64,000 nt of DNA from Variovorax paradoxus (lineage in GTDB: Bacteria; Pseudomonadota; Gammaproteobacteria; Burkholderiales; Burkholderiaceae_C), in the NCBI RefSeq assembly GCF_030815975.1, contig NZ_JAUSXL010000002.1, positions 3,460,501 through 3,524,500 on the forward strand, given 5' to 3'. The stretch's first letter is position 1, and each line of letters starts with the position of its first letter. Of the stretch, positions 30,101 through 38,505 are shown piece by piece. A program made the position numbers and the translations under genes. The notes under the pieces were generated by a model. It saw only the letters and a list, made by a program, of their open reading frames with translations, did not search any database and was not told where the DNA came from.

Positions 30101-30962
30101 AAACGACGGACAAGGGCTGCCAGAACTCATCAAGCCCATCTTCACGGAGCTTTGCGATACGCAGGTCGCCAAGTTCAAGCACGGGCGGGTATTGCTGTCG
30201 GCCCATGCCCTCTCGTTGTTCAGGGTGGACAAGGCTTGGTCGAAGCAGCACCTTCTGCCACTGCTTGACTGGAATCAGTCCGAGACCGAAGCACAGGCAG
30301 CGTGGGCAGGCTTCCTTTGGTCACCAAGGCTGTATCGCCCGTTGATGGAAGCGATCAAGCCCGCCTTTCTCGACACGGTGAATCACTATGCGCAATTGGG
30401 CAAGCACAATGAGCAGTTCGCGACGTTCCTAACGTTCGCAGCGCTCGATCCCGGCGACACTTTCACCATGGCGCAACTGACCACTGCCATCCGCGCACTT
30501 CCTGCTGACGGTCTGCGCAAATCAGCTCAAGCCTTGGTGCGGGCGCTCGAAGGCGCAGGCGACCAGCGCGAAGACTACTGGAAGAATCGGGTCTTGCCGT
30601 TTTGGGAAAAGATCTGGCCGAAATCCAACGATCAGGCATCGGGCGCTAACGCCGAATCGCTGGCTCGCCTTTGTGTCGCGGCAAGCGGTGAATTTCCATC
30701 AGCGATGGCGGCGATTGGAAACTGGTTGCGCGTGGTTCAGCATCCCGACTACGTGATTCATAGATTGCAGGAATCCGGGCTATCCGCCCGTTTCCCAGAA
30801 GACGCACTGCGGTTGCTATTTACCATCTTGGGCGACCAGCCATCGTGGCTATCATCGAAATTGCGCCAGTGCCTTGAGGTCATCGGTCAAGCAGCGCCGG
30901 ATCTTCTTCGGGATCGCAGATTTATGAGGCTGGACGAAATAGCAAGGAAATTTGGGACCTGA
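27171..30962 (+). CDS. SIR2-domain anti-phage protein, Dsr1-like
   Basis: 1263 residues. The N-terminal SIR2 domain (about 1-290) has FFCGAGISYPARLPGF with GAGIS at 28-32, TTNFD at 125-129 and YLHG at 163-166. These are the NAD-binding and catalytic Asn/His positions of SIR2 effectors. The remaining ~970 residues are helical with no recognised enzyme motif and probably form the sensor. Defence-associated sirtuins deplete NAD when they detect phage proteins; this gene's architecture and length fit that group. It stands alone with its own intergenic regions on both sides. Dsr1 rather than Dsr2 is a judgement from the N-terminal motif style. Confidence 0.8.
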   Translation: MQFVRHGPDIPERLLQAHEDGRVVFFCGAGISYPARLPGFSGLVERLYQALSFTPNLVQQSAIKAGQFDTAIGLLEADVVGGRGRVRSELATILTPNLTAPNAMATHEALLTLAHNREGRTRLITTNFDRLFEEVKTAKSLSFPDFKAPLLPVPKTRWDGLVYLHGLLPVTAAVGDLDRLVVSSGDFGLAYLTERWAARFVSELFRNFTVCFVGYSINDPVLRYMMDALAADRLLGESPPEMFAFGSYSKGKEVDRASEWKAKNVTPILYREHQHHTYLHKTLRAWANTYRDGVRGKERIVVECAIALPLASTKQDDFVGRMLWVLSDPGGLPAKRFAELDPVPSLDWLEPLSEELYRHADLGRFSVLPQTAVNDKLAYSLISRPSPYPLAPWMRIVDAGHRSSGWDAVMFQLARWLLRHLDDPKLLIWLTKRGGQLHDQLIWLIERRLDELDKLANGGNTTELDRIRANAPNAIPRSAMRTLWRLVLNGHMRSGLRELSLYRWRDQFKHYGLTASVRLALRETLAPCLSLREPFRWSGADDDDEAQDRIKNIVEWEVVLASDHVHSGLRDMPKNEQWTAALPELLSDFSALLRDALDLMRELGGVDSENDHSYVHQPSISDHSQNKDFHDWTALIELTRDAWLAAAAKSPERARIVAETWAHVAYPVFRRLALFAAAQGRVISLRQALDWLLADERRWLWSEETRRETMRLLVSLAPQLDAAMLVELEQAILSGPPRDLYRDNIEPDAWNNIVDHGVWLRLAKMIQAGATLSEAGQSRLHALSAQNPWQLATDESDEFPIWMGGGWVGDRDPWKPFTPIPRTRRGVLNYLLVHPALEDSQQDDWRKLCSEMFQATAYALCKLAQQNNWPVERWRDALQAWAEEAMRDRSWRFMAPAIVDAPDDLVQALSHGVSLWLRAVAKTFNGHEDHFLTLAQRILGLDFEDDGDTDDPVFRAINHPVGHVTQALLDWWYRQELNDGQGLPELIKPIFTELCDTQVAKFKHGRVLLSAHALSLFRVDKAWSKQHLLPLLDWNQSETEAQAAWAGFLWSPRLYRPLMEAIKPAFLDTVNHYAQLGKHNEQFATFLTFAALDPGDTFTMAQLTTAIRALPADGLRKSAQALVRALEGAGDQREDYWKNRVLPFWEKIWPKSNDQASGANAESLARLCVAASGEFPSAMAAIGNWLRVVQHPDYVIHRLQESGLSARFPEDALRLLFTILGDQPSWLSSKLRQCLEVIGQAAPDLLRDRRFMRLDEIARKFGT

Positions 30963-31138
30963 CGGCAAGAAGCGGCGTGGGATATTTAAGACCGCTGGTG
31001 GCTGCAGCGTGACTCAGCCCGCTCGCTCCTAGGCTGACGATCAGCACGCGATGTCGGCCTTTCCTAGCTGGACGAAGGGCATCGGCAGACGACTCGACAG
31101 CGCATCCTGTGAGGCTCTCAACTCGATGGGAGACCATC
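30963..31138. other. Short non-coding gap after the SIR2 gene
   Basis: 176 bp with no gene, RNA or terminator recognised; similarity to a recombinase gene starts at its right edge. Confidence 0.4.
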
Positions 31139-31234
31139 ATGGGAACGGCAGGAACTACCGATCATCACGAGCCGTGGAATAAGGGCAAGATCGTTGGGCA
31201 GAAGGCGCCTTTCAAGCTCAATTACATCTGGGCT
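31139..31234 (+). pseudogene. 5' remnant of a tyrosine-type recombinase gene
   Basis: The first ~32 codons include EPWNKGKIVGQKAPFKL and an IWA end. This matches from memory the N-terminus of the ~200-residue integrase-like proteins that begin EPWNKGKLVGQKAPLKLKEIWAIRIRLQ. Similarity stops abruptly after IWA; the following sequence does not continue the family in any frame that I could see. It marks an old recombination event at the edge of the defence island. Confidence 0.6.
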
Positions 31235-31629
31235 GCATCTTCGGTGACAGCAGCGTTGGCTAAGCGCGGGCAGTGCCCCGGGCGCTCCGGTTGTCGTTGA
31301 TCAAGAGCGCCAGAGGAGGACACGATCAGGGCTGGAGGGGTCAGCCGCGTGGGCGCAAATTGAGGAGCCAAGCTCGGCTCTCTGGACAATGGTCGGAGTC
31401 GAACGGCAGCTATGAGGCGTCGACTTCGGCGCCTCGAACAATAGTTTCGGGCGCAGGACGTCAGTTCCCTTCGCGGGAGAGCAACCGTTAGTGACAGCTC
31501 GGCGGCAAGTCTTCCTGAACGACTGGTTCCGGTCGACCAGCGGCCTGGCGCGAGTTTGAAGCACGAAGGACTGGTTATCGCATCAGCAGTCTCGTCAGTT
31601 GCCATAGGCAAACGTCAGTTGCCATAGGC
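31235..31629. other. Gene-free stretch ending in a tandem repeat
   Basis: About 395 bp of apparently decayed DNA after the recombinase stub. No ORF with family similarity. Its right end is a 17-bp tandem repeat abutting the SRAP gene. Confidence 0.4.
31593..31629. repeat. Tandem pair of 17-bp repeats
   Basis: CGTCAGTTGCCATAGGC occurs at 31593-31609 and again at 31613-31629, spaced by three bases. The second copy ends exactly at the base before the SRAP gene stop codon (31630). Confidence 0.85.
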
Positions 31630-32553
31630 CTACGCCGCCCATCTGTGCTCGTAATACGGCCGCTCGCAATTCTCGAGAATCGCATACGAAGCCTTCAGGT
31701 TCGCGAGATCCGGCTTCAGCCAGGCGTCGACGTTCTCCGGCTTGATCGGGATGATGCAGCGGTCCTGGCCGGCGGCGGCGATCTCCTCCGGCGGGTCATC
31801 GGTGATCGCCGCGAACGAGAGCAGGTCCGGCTCGCCCGGCCCTGACCACTCCGACCAGAGACATGCGACCAGCATGTCCTGCTGCGGCCGCGGCCTGAAT
31901 TCAAGCACCACATCTTCGCCGTCTCGCTTGACGTGCTCGTAGAAGGCATTCACAACCATGATCCCGTGCGACAAGCCAAACAGGTCCTTCCAGAAACCCT
32001 CCAGGTTGTCGCGCCTGGCGTTGTAGGTGCCCGGATAGAGGATGTCGTATTTCGCGGGCTTGCCGGCGGGCCGGCATTGGTAGCGCATCGGCTTGACCAC
32101 CCGCTGGCCCTCCTCCCAGATCATCACCGGCGCGTACACCCCCGGAAAGATCCTTGCGTCTCGCGGGTCGGGCTCGGTCCGCCTGAGATCGGCCAGCTTG
32201 CCCAGTCCCCATTCGACCTTGGCCGTGGCGATCCGAACGTCCTCCGTCGCCTTCTTCGTCGTCTTGACCTGGAGCTTGCGCTCGGCGTCGGCCAGACGCT
32301 TGCGCTGCACGAAGAGCTCCTGTTCGAGCTTGGTGGCCTGCTCGGCGTTGAAGGCATCGATTAGGCCCTTGATCTCCCGCTCCTCGTCGGACTCCGGGTT
32401 CATGAAGGCGGCATCCATGGCCTTCGGAATCTTGATCCTCGGGTTGCTCTGGCGCTCGTAGTACAGCTTGGCAAATGCCCGCAGCGACAGGACACCGCCG
32501 AACAGGCGAAAGAACCGCTTGTAGTCCGCACGGATCTGGGCTGAATAGCACAT
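31630..32553 (-). CDS. SRAP-domain protein (YedK/HMCES family), long form
   Basis: 307 residues starting MCYSAQ, so Cys2 is the catalytic residue that crosslinks to abasic sites in single-stranded DNA. Other SRAP features are NAFYEH (conserved Asn and Glu) and CIIPI near the C-terminus. It is longer than typical YedK (about 220) because of a charged helical insert at about residues 60-150 rich in Lys/Glu/Arg. An in-frame upstream ATG gives MGRMCYS, but SRAP function requires Cys at position 2, so 32553 is chosen. It is divergent from imuA across a LexA box and probably belongs to the SOS response. Confidence 0.88.
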   Translation of the reverse strand: MCYSAQIRADYKRFFRLFGGVLSLRAFAKLYYERQSNPRIKIPKAMDAAFMNPESDEEREIKGLIDAFNAEQATKLEQELFVQRKRLADAERKLQVKTTKKATEDVRIATAKVEWGLGKLADLRRTEPDPRDARIFPGVYAPVMIWEEGQRVVKPMRYQCRPAGKPAKYDILYPGTYNARRDNLEGFWKDLFGLSHGIMVVNAFYEHVKRDGEDVVLEFRPRPQQDMLVACLWSEWSGPGEPDLLSFAAITDDPPEEIAAAGQDRCIIPIKPENVDAWLKPDLANLKASYAILENCERPYYEHRWAA

Positions 32554-32690
32554 GCGTCCCATTGTGGCGACGATTTCAGCCGTGGTGGGCAGGGTTTCAT
32601 CAGGACCGCCGCGGCGACCCATTTCACTTTGCGGCATCGCCAGGCGCAAATTTGTAAACCTTCTTGCTCACTTCCCTGAGCGGAATGATA

Positions 32691-32706
32691 CTGTATGTCC
32701 ATACAG
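32691..32706. promoter_or_regulatory. LexA (SOS) box
   Basis: CTGTATGTCCATACAG matches the CTGT-N8-ACAG consensus exactly. It lies 15 bp before the imuA start and 138 bp from the divergent SRAP start, so it should repress imuA-imuB-dnaE2 and perhaps the SRAP gene. Confidence 0.92.
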
Positions 32707-32720
32707 TTATTGGAGTCCTC

Positions 32721-33563
32721 GTGGCCATCCCCCTGTCTTGGGCCGATGGCGATGAAGCGTCCTCGGCCCCGCAGATTTCCGTCCCGTCGGCGCAGCCGCG
32801 GCGTCCGCCGCTCGCGCTGCCGCACGCCATCGAATCAGCCATCTGGCGCGGCGATGCGCTCGGCACGCCGGTCACCTCGGCCGTAGGCACCGGGTTTGAA
32901 CGCCTCGATGCCGAACTGCCGGGCGGCGGCTGGCCCTGCCAGTCCCTGACGGAGGTGCTGCAGGTCCAGCCCTCGGTGCTCGAATGGCGGCTGCTCGCGC
33001 CGGCCATGCGCACGCTGGTCGCGCAAGGCAGGCAGATCGTGGTCATCGGGCCGCCGAAGGCGCCCCATCTGCCGGGCCTGCACCACCTCGGCCTGGACGA
33101 GCGCCACCTGGTCTGGATTGCCGCCGACAAGCCGGTCGAGCGCCTCTGGGCGACCGAGCAGCTCATCAAGGCCAACGCGGCCGGCATGCTGGTCAGCTGG
33201 CTGCCGCAAGCCCGCCAGGAGCAGATCCGCCGCCTGCAGGTCTGCGCCCAAAGCTGCGACGGCCCCGTCATCCTGTGCCGGCCGGCCGCCGCCGAGCACG
33301 AGGCCTCGGCCGCGCCGCTGCGGCTGCAGGCACGCTTCGGCGTCGACTGGGAGCTGCGCATCCATCTGCTCAAGCGCAAGGGGCCGCCGCACGAGGGGGA
33401 ACTGACGCTCCCTTCGGTGCCCGGCGGCCTCGAAGCCATCCTGACGCCGCGTCTTCGCCATCCGAGCCGCCTGATTGCGGCGCGCCAATCCCGGGAGCTT
33501 TCCCATGCTGTGGGCAGCCCTTCTTCCCGACAGCCTGCCGGCCGACCCGCAGCCGCGCACTGA
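32721..33563 (+). CDS. imuA: Translesion synthesis-associated protein ImuA
   Basis: 280 residues, RecA/SulA-like fold without a canonical Walker A. The GTG start at 32721 has GGAG about 6 bases upstream and places the LexA box just before the gene. VGTGFERLDAELPGGGWPCQSLTEVL is the family-typical opening. ImuA helps the ImuB-DnaE2 mutasome copy damaged DNA. It overlaps imuB by about 59 bp, so the two are one operon. Confidence 0.9.
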   Translation: MAIPLSWADGDEASSAPQISVPSAQPRRPPLALPHAIESAIWRGDALGTPVTSAVGTGFERLDAELPGGGWPCQSLTEVLQVQPSVLEWRLLAPAMRTLVAQGRQIVVIGPPKAPHLPGLHHLGLDERHLVWIAADKPVERLWATEQLIKANAAGMLVSWLPQARQEQIRRLQVCAQSCDGPVILCRPAAAEHEASAAPLRLQARFGVDWELRIHLLKRKGPPHEGELTLPSVPGGLEAILTPRLRHPSRLIAARQSRELSHAVGSPSSRQPAGRPAAAH

Positions 33564-34851
33564 GGCGCTCGACGGCCTCGCGACGTGGTGCCTGCAGTTC
33601 ACGCCCCGCGTCGCGGTCCTCGAAGCGCTGCTGGAGTGCCCCGCGGTCGTCATGGAACTCGAACAGAGCCTGCGCCTGTTCGGTGGCAAGCGCCGCCTGG
33701 TCGAGCGCGTGCGCGAGGAATGCCCCGACCTTGGCGTGCGGCAGCTGAGCTGGGCGCCGACGAGCCTGGCCGCGCTCGCGGTGGCGAGGGCTGGGCTGTC
33801 GAACGGTTTTTCGAAGCCGCTCGCCCAGCTGCTCGATGCGCTGCCGATCGAAACCCTGACGCAGGTCGCCGCCCACCAGGCGACCCTTGCTCGCCTCGGG
33901 TGCCGGACCTTGGGCCAGGTGCGCGCCTTGCCACGCGGCGGGCTGAGCCGCCGCTTCGACGCCCAGCTGCTCGCGACCCTCGACCAAGCCTACGGGCTGA
34001 GGCCGGAGACCTACCCCTGGGCCCAGTTGTCGGAGACCTTCCACGCCAAGCTCGAGCTGATGGCGAGGGTCGAGCATGCGCCCGCCCTGCTGTTCGGCGC
34101 ACGCCGGCTGATGCTGCAGATGGCCGGCTGGCTCATGGCAAGGCGATCCGGGGTGACCGCGTTCACCCTGCGCTGGTGCCATGACGCGATGCGCAGCAAG
34201 ACCGCCGGCGACGGCGGCGAACTCACCGTCCGCACCGCCCAGGCCACGCGCGACACCGAACACCTGATGCGGCTGCTGGCCGAGCACCTGGGCAAGATCG
34301 AGCTGCTGGCGCCCGTGGGCGACCTGGCGCTGCTGGCGACCGAGGTGCAGTCGCTCGAGGAGAAGAGCCTCTCGATGCTGCCCGAGGCCCGGCAGTCGGG
34401 CGAGAGCCTGGCGCTGGTGCTCGAGCGCATCGCGGCGCGCCTCGGGCCCGACCGCGTGCTGCGCCCCGTCATCCTCGAGGACCACCGCCTGGAATGGATG
34501 TGCCGCTGGCGCCCGGCGCCCGAGCCAGCGCCGCGCGCGACGTGCCGCACGGTCGACGTGCCGCAGCCGACCTTCATCCTGCCGAAGCCCTTGCGCCTCG
34601 CGACCCAGCACAACCGCCCGATCTACCAGGGGGTCCTGCAGTTGCTTGCGGGTCCGCACCGCGTCGAGGGCGGGTGGTGGGACCGCACGACCGTCGAGGG
34701 CGATGGGAACACCGGCGGGCAGGAGACCACGCGGCAGGCCTCGCGCGACTACTGGGTGGCCGTGAGCGAGCATGCCGGCGTGCTGTGGATCTTCCAGATG
34801 CGCCTGGCGCAGGACGAGACCGCGTGGTTCCTGCACGGCACCTTCGCCTGA
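33505..34851 (+). CDS. imuB: ImuB, catalytically degenerate Y-family polymerase
   Basis: 448 residues, MLWAALLPDSLPADPQP start with GGGAG upstream. Y-family polymerase architecture (palm, helix-hairpin-helix thumb around LARLGCRTLGQVRALP, little finger) but without a clear acidic triad. ImuB acts as a hub linking beta clamp, ImuA and DnaE2. It lies between imuA and dnaE2 in the SOS operon. Confidence 0.9.
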   Translation: MLWAALLPDSLPADPQPRTEALDGLATWCLQFTPRVAVLEALLECPAVVMELEQSLRLFGGKRRLVERVREECPDLGVRQLSWAPTSLAALAVARAGLSNGFSKPLAQLLDALPIETLTQVAAHQATLARLGCRTLGQVRALPRGGLSRRFDAQLLATLDQAYGLRPETYPWAQLSETFHAKLELMARVEHAPALLFGARRLMLQMAGWLMARRSGVTAFTLRWCHDAMRSKTAGDGGELTVRTAQATRDTEHLMRLLAEHLGKIELLAPVGDLALLATEVQSLEEKSLSMLPEARQSGESLALVLERIAARLGPDRVLRPVILEDHRLEWMCRWRPAPEPAPRATCRTVDVPQPTFILPKPLRLATQHNRPIYQGVLQLLAGPHRVEGGWWDRTTVEGDGNTGGQETTRQASRDYWVAVSEHAGVLWIFQMRLAQDETAWFLHGTFA

Positions 34852-34861
34852 GAGACCTTCC

Positions 34862-37800
34862 ATGGACCTGCCCGACTACGCCGAGCTGCGGTGCGTGAGC
34901 AATTTCAGCTTCCTGCGCGGCGCCAGCCAGCCGCACGAACTGGTCGAGCGCGCGAAGCAGCTGGGTTACACCGCCTTGGCTCTCACCGACGAGTGCAGCC
35001 TGGCGGGGGTGGTGCGTGCGCACGTGGCGGCCAAGGACCATGACCTCAAGCTGCTGATCGGCAGCCAGTTCCTGGTCGAGCCCGATGAACAGCTGGACCC
35101 GGAGGCCGGGCCTTTCACGCTCACCGTGCTGGCATGCCATCTCGAGGGTTACGGCAATCTCTCGGCCTTCATCACCAAGCTGCGCCGCAGCTCGGAGAAA
35201 GGAACGTACAAGCTGCCGCTCGCGCAGATCCGCGGCGCCGAACTCGCGGGCTGCGTGGTGCTGGCTTCGCCCCAGCGCATGGCGACGCCGGCGCAGCTGG
35301 CCTGGCTCGGCACCTGGCTGCTGCGCGAGTTCCTCGGCCGCTGCTGGTTCGCCGTGGAGAAGCTGCGCCTGCTCGACGACGAGATGTGGCTGCACCGGCT
35401 GGGCGAGGTCAGCGCCGCCACCGAGATCCCGCTCGTGGCCGCGGGCGACGTGCACTTCCATGTGCGCTCGCGCAAGCCGCTGCAGGACGTGATGACCGCG
35501 ACCCGCCTGGGCAGGCCGCTGACCGACTGCGGGCTCGAACTGCAGCCCAATGCGGAGCGGCATCTGCGCACCCGGCTGCGGCTCGCGCAGACCTATGCGC
35601 CCGAGCTGCTCGCCGAGACGCTCCAGGTGGCGGCGCGCTGCCGCTTCAGCCTCGACGAGCTGCGCTACCAGTACCCCGACGAGGTGGTGCCCGCGGGCGA
35701 GACGCCGGGCGGGTACCTGCGCCGCCTCACCTACGAGGGGGCCGGACGCCGCTGGCCCGATGGCATTCCCGCCAAGGTGCAGGGGCAGATCGAGCACGAA
35801 CTCGCGCTCATCGCCGAGCTGACGTACGAGCACTACTTCCTCACGGTGGCCGACATCGTGATGTTCGCGCGATCCCGGCACATCCTCTGCCAGGGCCGCG
35901 GCAGCGCCGCGAACAGCGTGGTCTGCTACTGCACGGGGGTCACCGAGGTCGACCCGGGCCGCATGAGCGTGCTGTTCGAACGCTTCATCTCGAAGGAGCG
36001 CAACGAGCCGCCGGACATCGACATCGACTTCGAGCACGAGCGGCGCGAGGAGGTGCTGCAGTACCTCTATGCCAAGTACGGGCGCGACCGCGCCGCCATC
36101 ACCGGGGTGGTGATCAGCTACCGGCCCAAGAGCGCGATCCGGGACGTGGGCAAGGCCCTGGGGATGTCGCTGGAGACGGTGGACGCGATCGCCAAGGGGC
36201 ACCAGTGGTGGGACGGCCGTGCGGTGATGCCCGAGCGGCTGCAGGAGGTGGGTCTTTCGGCCGAATCACTGCAGGTGCAGCAGCTGCTGCACCTGACCGA
36301 GCAGCTGATCGGCTTCCCGCGGCACCTGAGCCAGCACACGGGCGGTTTCGTGCTTACCAAGGGGCCGCTGTGCCGCATGGTGCCGATCGAGAACACCTCG
36401 ATGCCCGACCGCACGGTAATCGAGTGGGACAAGGACGACCTCGATGCGCTTGGTTTGCTCAAGGTGGATTGCCTCGCGCTGGGCATGCTGACGGCGATCC
36501 GCAAGGCGCTGGATTTGATCGGGGTGCGCAGGGGCTGCGTGTTCGGGATGCAGGACATTCCGGCCGAGGACAGCGCCACCTACGACATGATCTGCAAGGC
36601 CGACACGGTCGGCGTGTTCCAGATCGAGAGCCGTGCGCAGATGAGCATGCTGCCGCGGCTGAAGCCGCGCTGCTTCTACGATCTGGTCATCGAAGTCGCC
36701 ATCGTGCGCCCGGGGCCGATCCAGGGCGGCATGGTCCATCCATACCTGAACCGGCGCCAGGGCAAGGAGCCGGTGGTCTACCCGAGCGAGGCCCTCAAGG
36801 AAGCGCTCGGCCGCACCCTGGGCGTGCCGGTGTTCCAGGAGCAGGTGATGCAGATCGCCATCCTGGCCGCTGGCTTCACGCCCGGGGAGGCCGACGGCCT
36901 GCGGCGCTCGATGGCGGCCTGGAAGCGCAAGGGAGGGCTGGAGCACTACTACGCGAAGATCGTGAATGGCATGACCGACCGCGGCTACGAGGAGGGTTTC
37001 GCGAAGGCGATCTTCGAGCAGATCAAGGGGTTCAGCGAATACGGGTTTCCGGAAAGCCATGCGGCGTCGTTCGCGCTGCTGGTCTACGCGAGCTGCTGGA
37101 TCAAGTGCCATCACCCCGCGGAGTTCCTGGCGGCGATGCTGAACTCGCAGCCGCTGGGGTTCTATTCGCCGTCGCAGCTCGTGCAGGACGCGCGGCGCCA
37201 TGGTGTCGAGGTGCGGCCGGTCGACGTGATGTACAGCGACGTGGACTGCACCCTGGAAGACCTGGCGCACGAGCCGGCCGTGCGGCTCGGGCTGCGCATG
37301 ATCGGGGGGCTCAAGTCGGCCTCGGCCGACCGCATCGTCGAGGCCCGCGGGCACCAGGTGTTCGACAGCGCGGAGGACCTGGCGCTGCGTGCGCGGCTGG
37401 AACTGCACGAGATGAAGCTGCTGGCGGCGGCCGATGCGCTGATGAGCCTTTCGGGTCACCGGCGCCAGCAGGTCTGGGAAGCGGCGGGGCTGCACGCGGC
37501 ACCCGAATTGCTGCGTGGCGCGCCGGTCGATGAGGATTTGCTGGAGCTCGACGCGGCGCCGGAGGGAGAGGAGATCGTGTTCGACTACGCCTCGACCGGG
37601 CTGACCTTGCGCAGGCATCCGCTCGCACTGCTGCGCGAGCGCCTGGCGCGGCGCGGCCTGATGACGGCGCGGGATCTCGAGGAGATCGACAACGGGGAAC
37701 AGGTGAGCCACTGCGGCATCGTGACCCTGCGCCAGCAGCCCGAGACCGCGAAGGGCACGATCTTCCTGACGCTGGAAGACGAGACGGGCGTGGTGCAGGT

Positions 37801-37984
37801 GATCGTGTGGAAGAGCCTCAGGGACGTGCAGCGGCAGGAACTGCTCGGTGCGCGTCTCATGGTCGTGCACGGCACATGGCAGCGCGAGGGGGCGGTGAAG
37901 AACCTGATTGCTATGCGCTTGGAAGACTTGACGCCGCTGCTAGGGCGTTTGGCTTCAGCGACTGTGAGCCGGGATTTTCGTTAA
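34862..37984 (+). CDS. dnaE2: Error-prone DNA polymerase DnaE2 (ImuC)
   Basis: 1040 residues, C-family polymerase, start MDLPDYAELRCVSNFSFLRGASQP. N-terminal PHP domain, then the active-site region GRGSAANSVVCYCTGVTEVDP and PPDIDIDFEHERREEVLQYLY carrying catalytic Asp residues. The C-terminal OB fold is present (IVTLRQQPETAKGTIFLTLEDETG). It makes SOS-induced mutations during translesion synthesis. ATG lies 10 bp after imuB, completing the imuA-imuB-dnaE2 operon. Confidence 0.95.
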   Translation: MDLPDYAELRCVSNFSFLRGASQPHELVERAKQLGYTALALTDECSLAGVVRAHVAAKDHDLKLLIGSQFLVEPDEQLDPEAGPFTLTVLACHLEGYGNLSAFITKLRRSSEKGTYKLPLAQIRGAELAGCVVLASPQRMATPAQLAWLGTWLLREFLGRCWFAVEKLRLLDDEMWLHRLGEVSAATEIPLVAAGDVHFHVRSRKPLQDVMTATRLGRPLTDCGLELQPNAERHLRTRLRLAQTYAPELLAETLQVAARCRFSLDELRYQYPDEVVPAGETPGGYLRRLTYEGAGRRWPDGIPAKVQGQIEHELALIAELTYEHYFLTVADIVMFARSRHILCQGRGSAANSVVCYCTGVTEVDPGRMSVLFERFISKERNEPPDIDIDFEHERREEVLQYLYAKYGRDRAAITGVVISYRPKSAIRDVGKALGMSLETVDAIAKGHQWWDGRAVMPERLQEVGLSAESLQVQQLLHLTEQLIGFPRHLSQHTGGFVLTKGPLCRMVPIENTSMPDRTVIEWDKDDLDALGLLKVDCLALGMLTAIRKALDLIGVRRGCVFGMQDIPAEDSATYDMICKADTVGVFQIESRAQMSMLPRLKPRCFYDLVIEVAIVRPGPIQGGMVHPYLNRRQGKEPVVYPSEALKEALGRTLGVPVFQEQVMQIAILAAGFTPGEADGLRRSMAAWKRKGGLEHYYAKIVNGMTDRGYEEGFAKAIFEQIKGFSEYGFPESHAASFALLVYASCWIKCHHPAEFLAAMLNSQPLGFYSPSQLVQDARRHGVEVRPVDVMYSDVDCTLEDLAHEPAVRLGLRMIGGLKSASADRIVEARGHQVFDSAEDLALRARLELHEMKLLAAADALMSLSGHRRQQVWEAAGLHAAPELLRGAPVDEDLLELDAAPEGEEIVFDYASTGLTLRRHPLALLRERLARRGLMTARDLEEIDNGEQVSHCGIVTLRQQPETAKGTIFLTLEDETGVVQVIVWKSLRDVQRQELLGARLMVVHGTWQREGAVKNLIAMRLEDLTPLLGRLASATVSRDFR

Positions 37985-38345
37985 ACATTCCATCGTTGCG
38001 GCGAGAAGATTTCCTTCGATTACATGCACTTCAGCCTCAGCTGAAAATCGTCGTGCGCATCTGACCTGCCGACAACTCAAGATGCTGCTGCCCGAAACCC
38101 ACCCGGACATCCACGCGCTGAAAACGGGCTTCGCGGTAGGCGGTAGCCCCCAAGCCGAGCGCGCCGACATTGATCGCGCACGCCGAAAAGGTGTACATCA
38201 AGACGACCATGCACATGATGACCGTAGAGAAGACGTCCTAAGCAGACGGGAGCCTTCGATGGCGTCCGCGCTCACATCCTTGACTCCGACTTTCCGGGCC
38301 TCTGCGCGGCGCTGTGAGAAGGCAGAAGAGGAGGGTGGATGGGCT
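37985..38345. other. Gene-poor junction between the SOS operon and the integrative element
   Basis: About 360 bp with no gene supported. A 95-codon ORF (38082-38369) has no similarity and runs into the radC leader. It marks the left edge of the recognisable element core. Confidence 0.4.
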
Positions 38346-38505
38346 GGCTTGCTGTTCCCTTCACCGTAGCGCGCCGTTCTCGCCGTCAAGGTCTGCGCGT
38401 GCCTTGCACGCTGGCGTCCTGGCGGCCGTCTTCGAACCCTGACAGCTGCGCTGCGCCGTGCCGCGGCCGGTCTCGGGCAATCCCGCCCGATTCACGGAGC
38501 CGACC
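38346..38505 (+). ncRNA. Structured leader upstream of the radC-like gene (candidate radC RNA motif)
   Basis: About 150 nt similar to 43522-43688. The element CCGTCAAGG (38383-38391) can pair with CCCTGACAG (38437-38445) at 7 of 9 positions, and both copies contain CTGCGCTGCGCCGTG and GGTCTCGGGCAAT. A conserved structured RNA called the radC motif is known upstream of radC in proteobacterial mobile elements; identity with it was not tested. Confidence 0.5.

Noticed and set aside
34574..37870. Long minus-strand ORFs opposite dnaE2
   Set aside because: Shadows of the GC-rich polymerase gene, with no recognisable domain.
38082..38369. 95-codon ORF between dnaE2 and radC-like gene
   Set aside because: No similarity, no ribosome-binding site, and runs into the structured leader.
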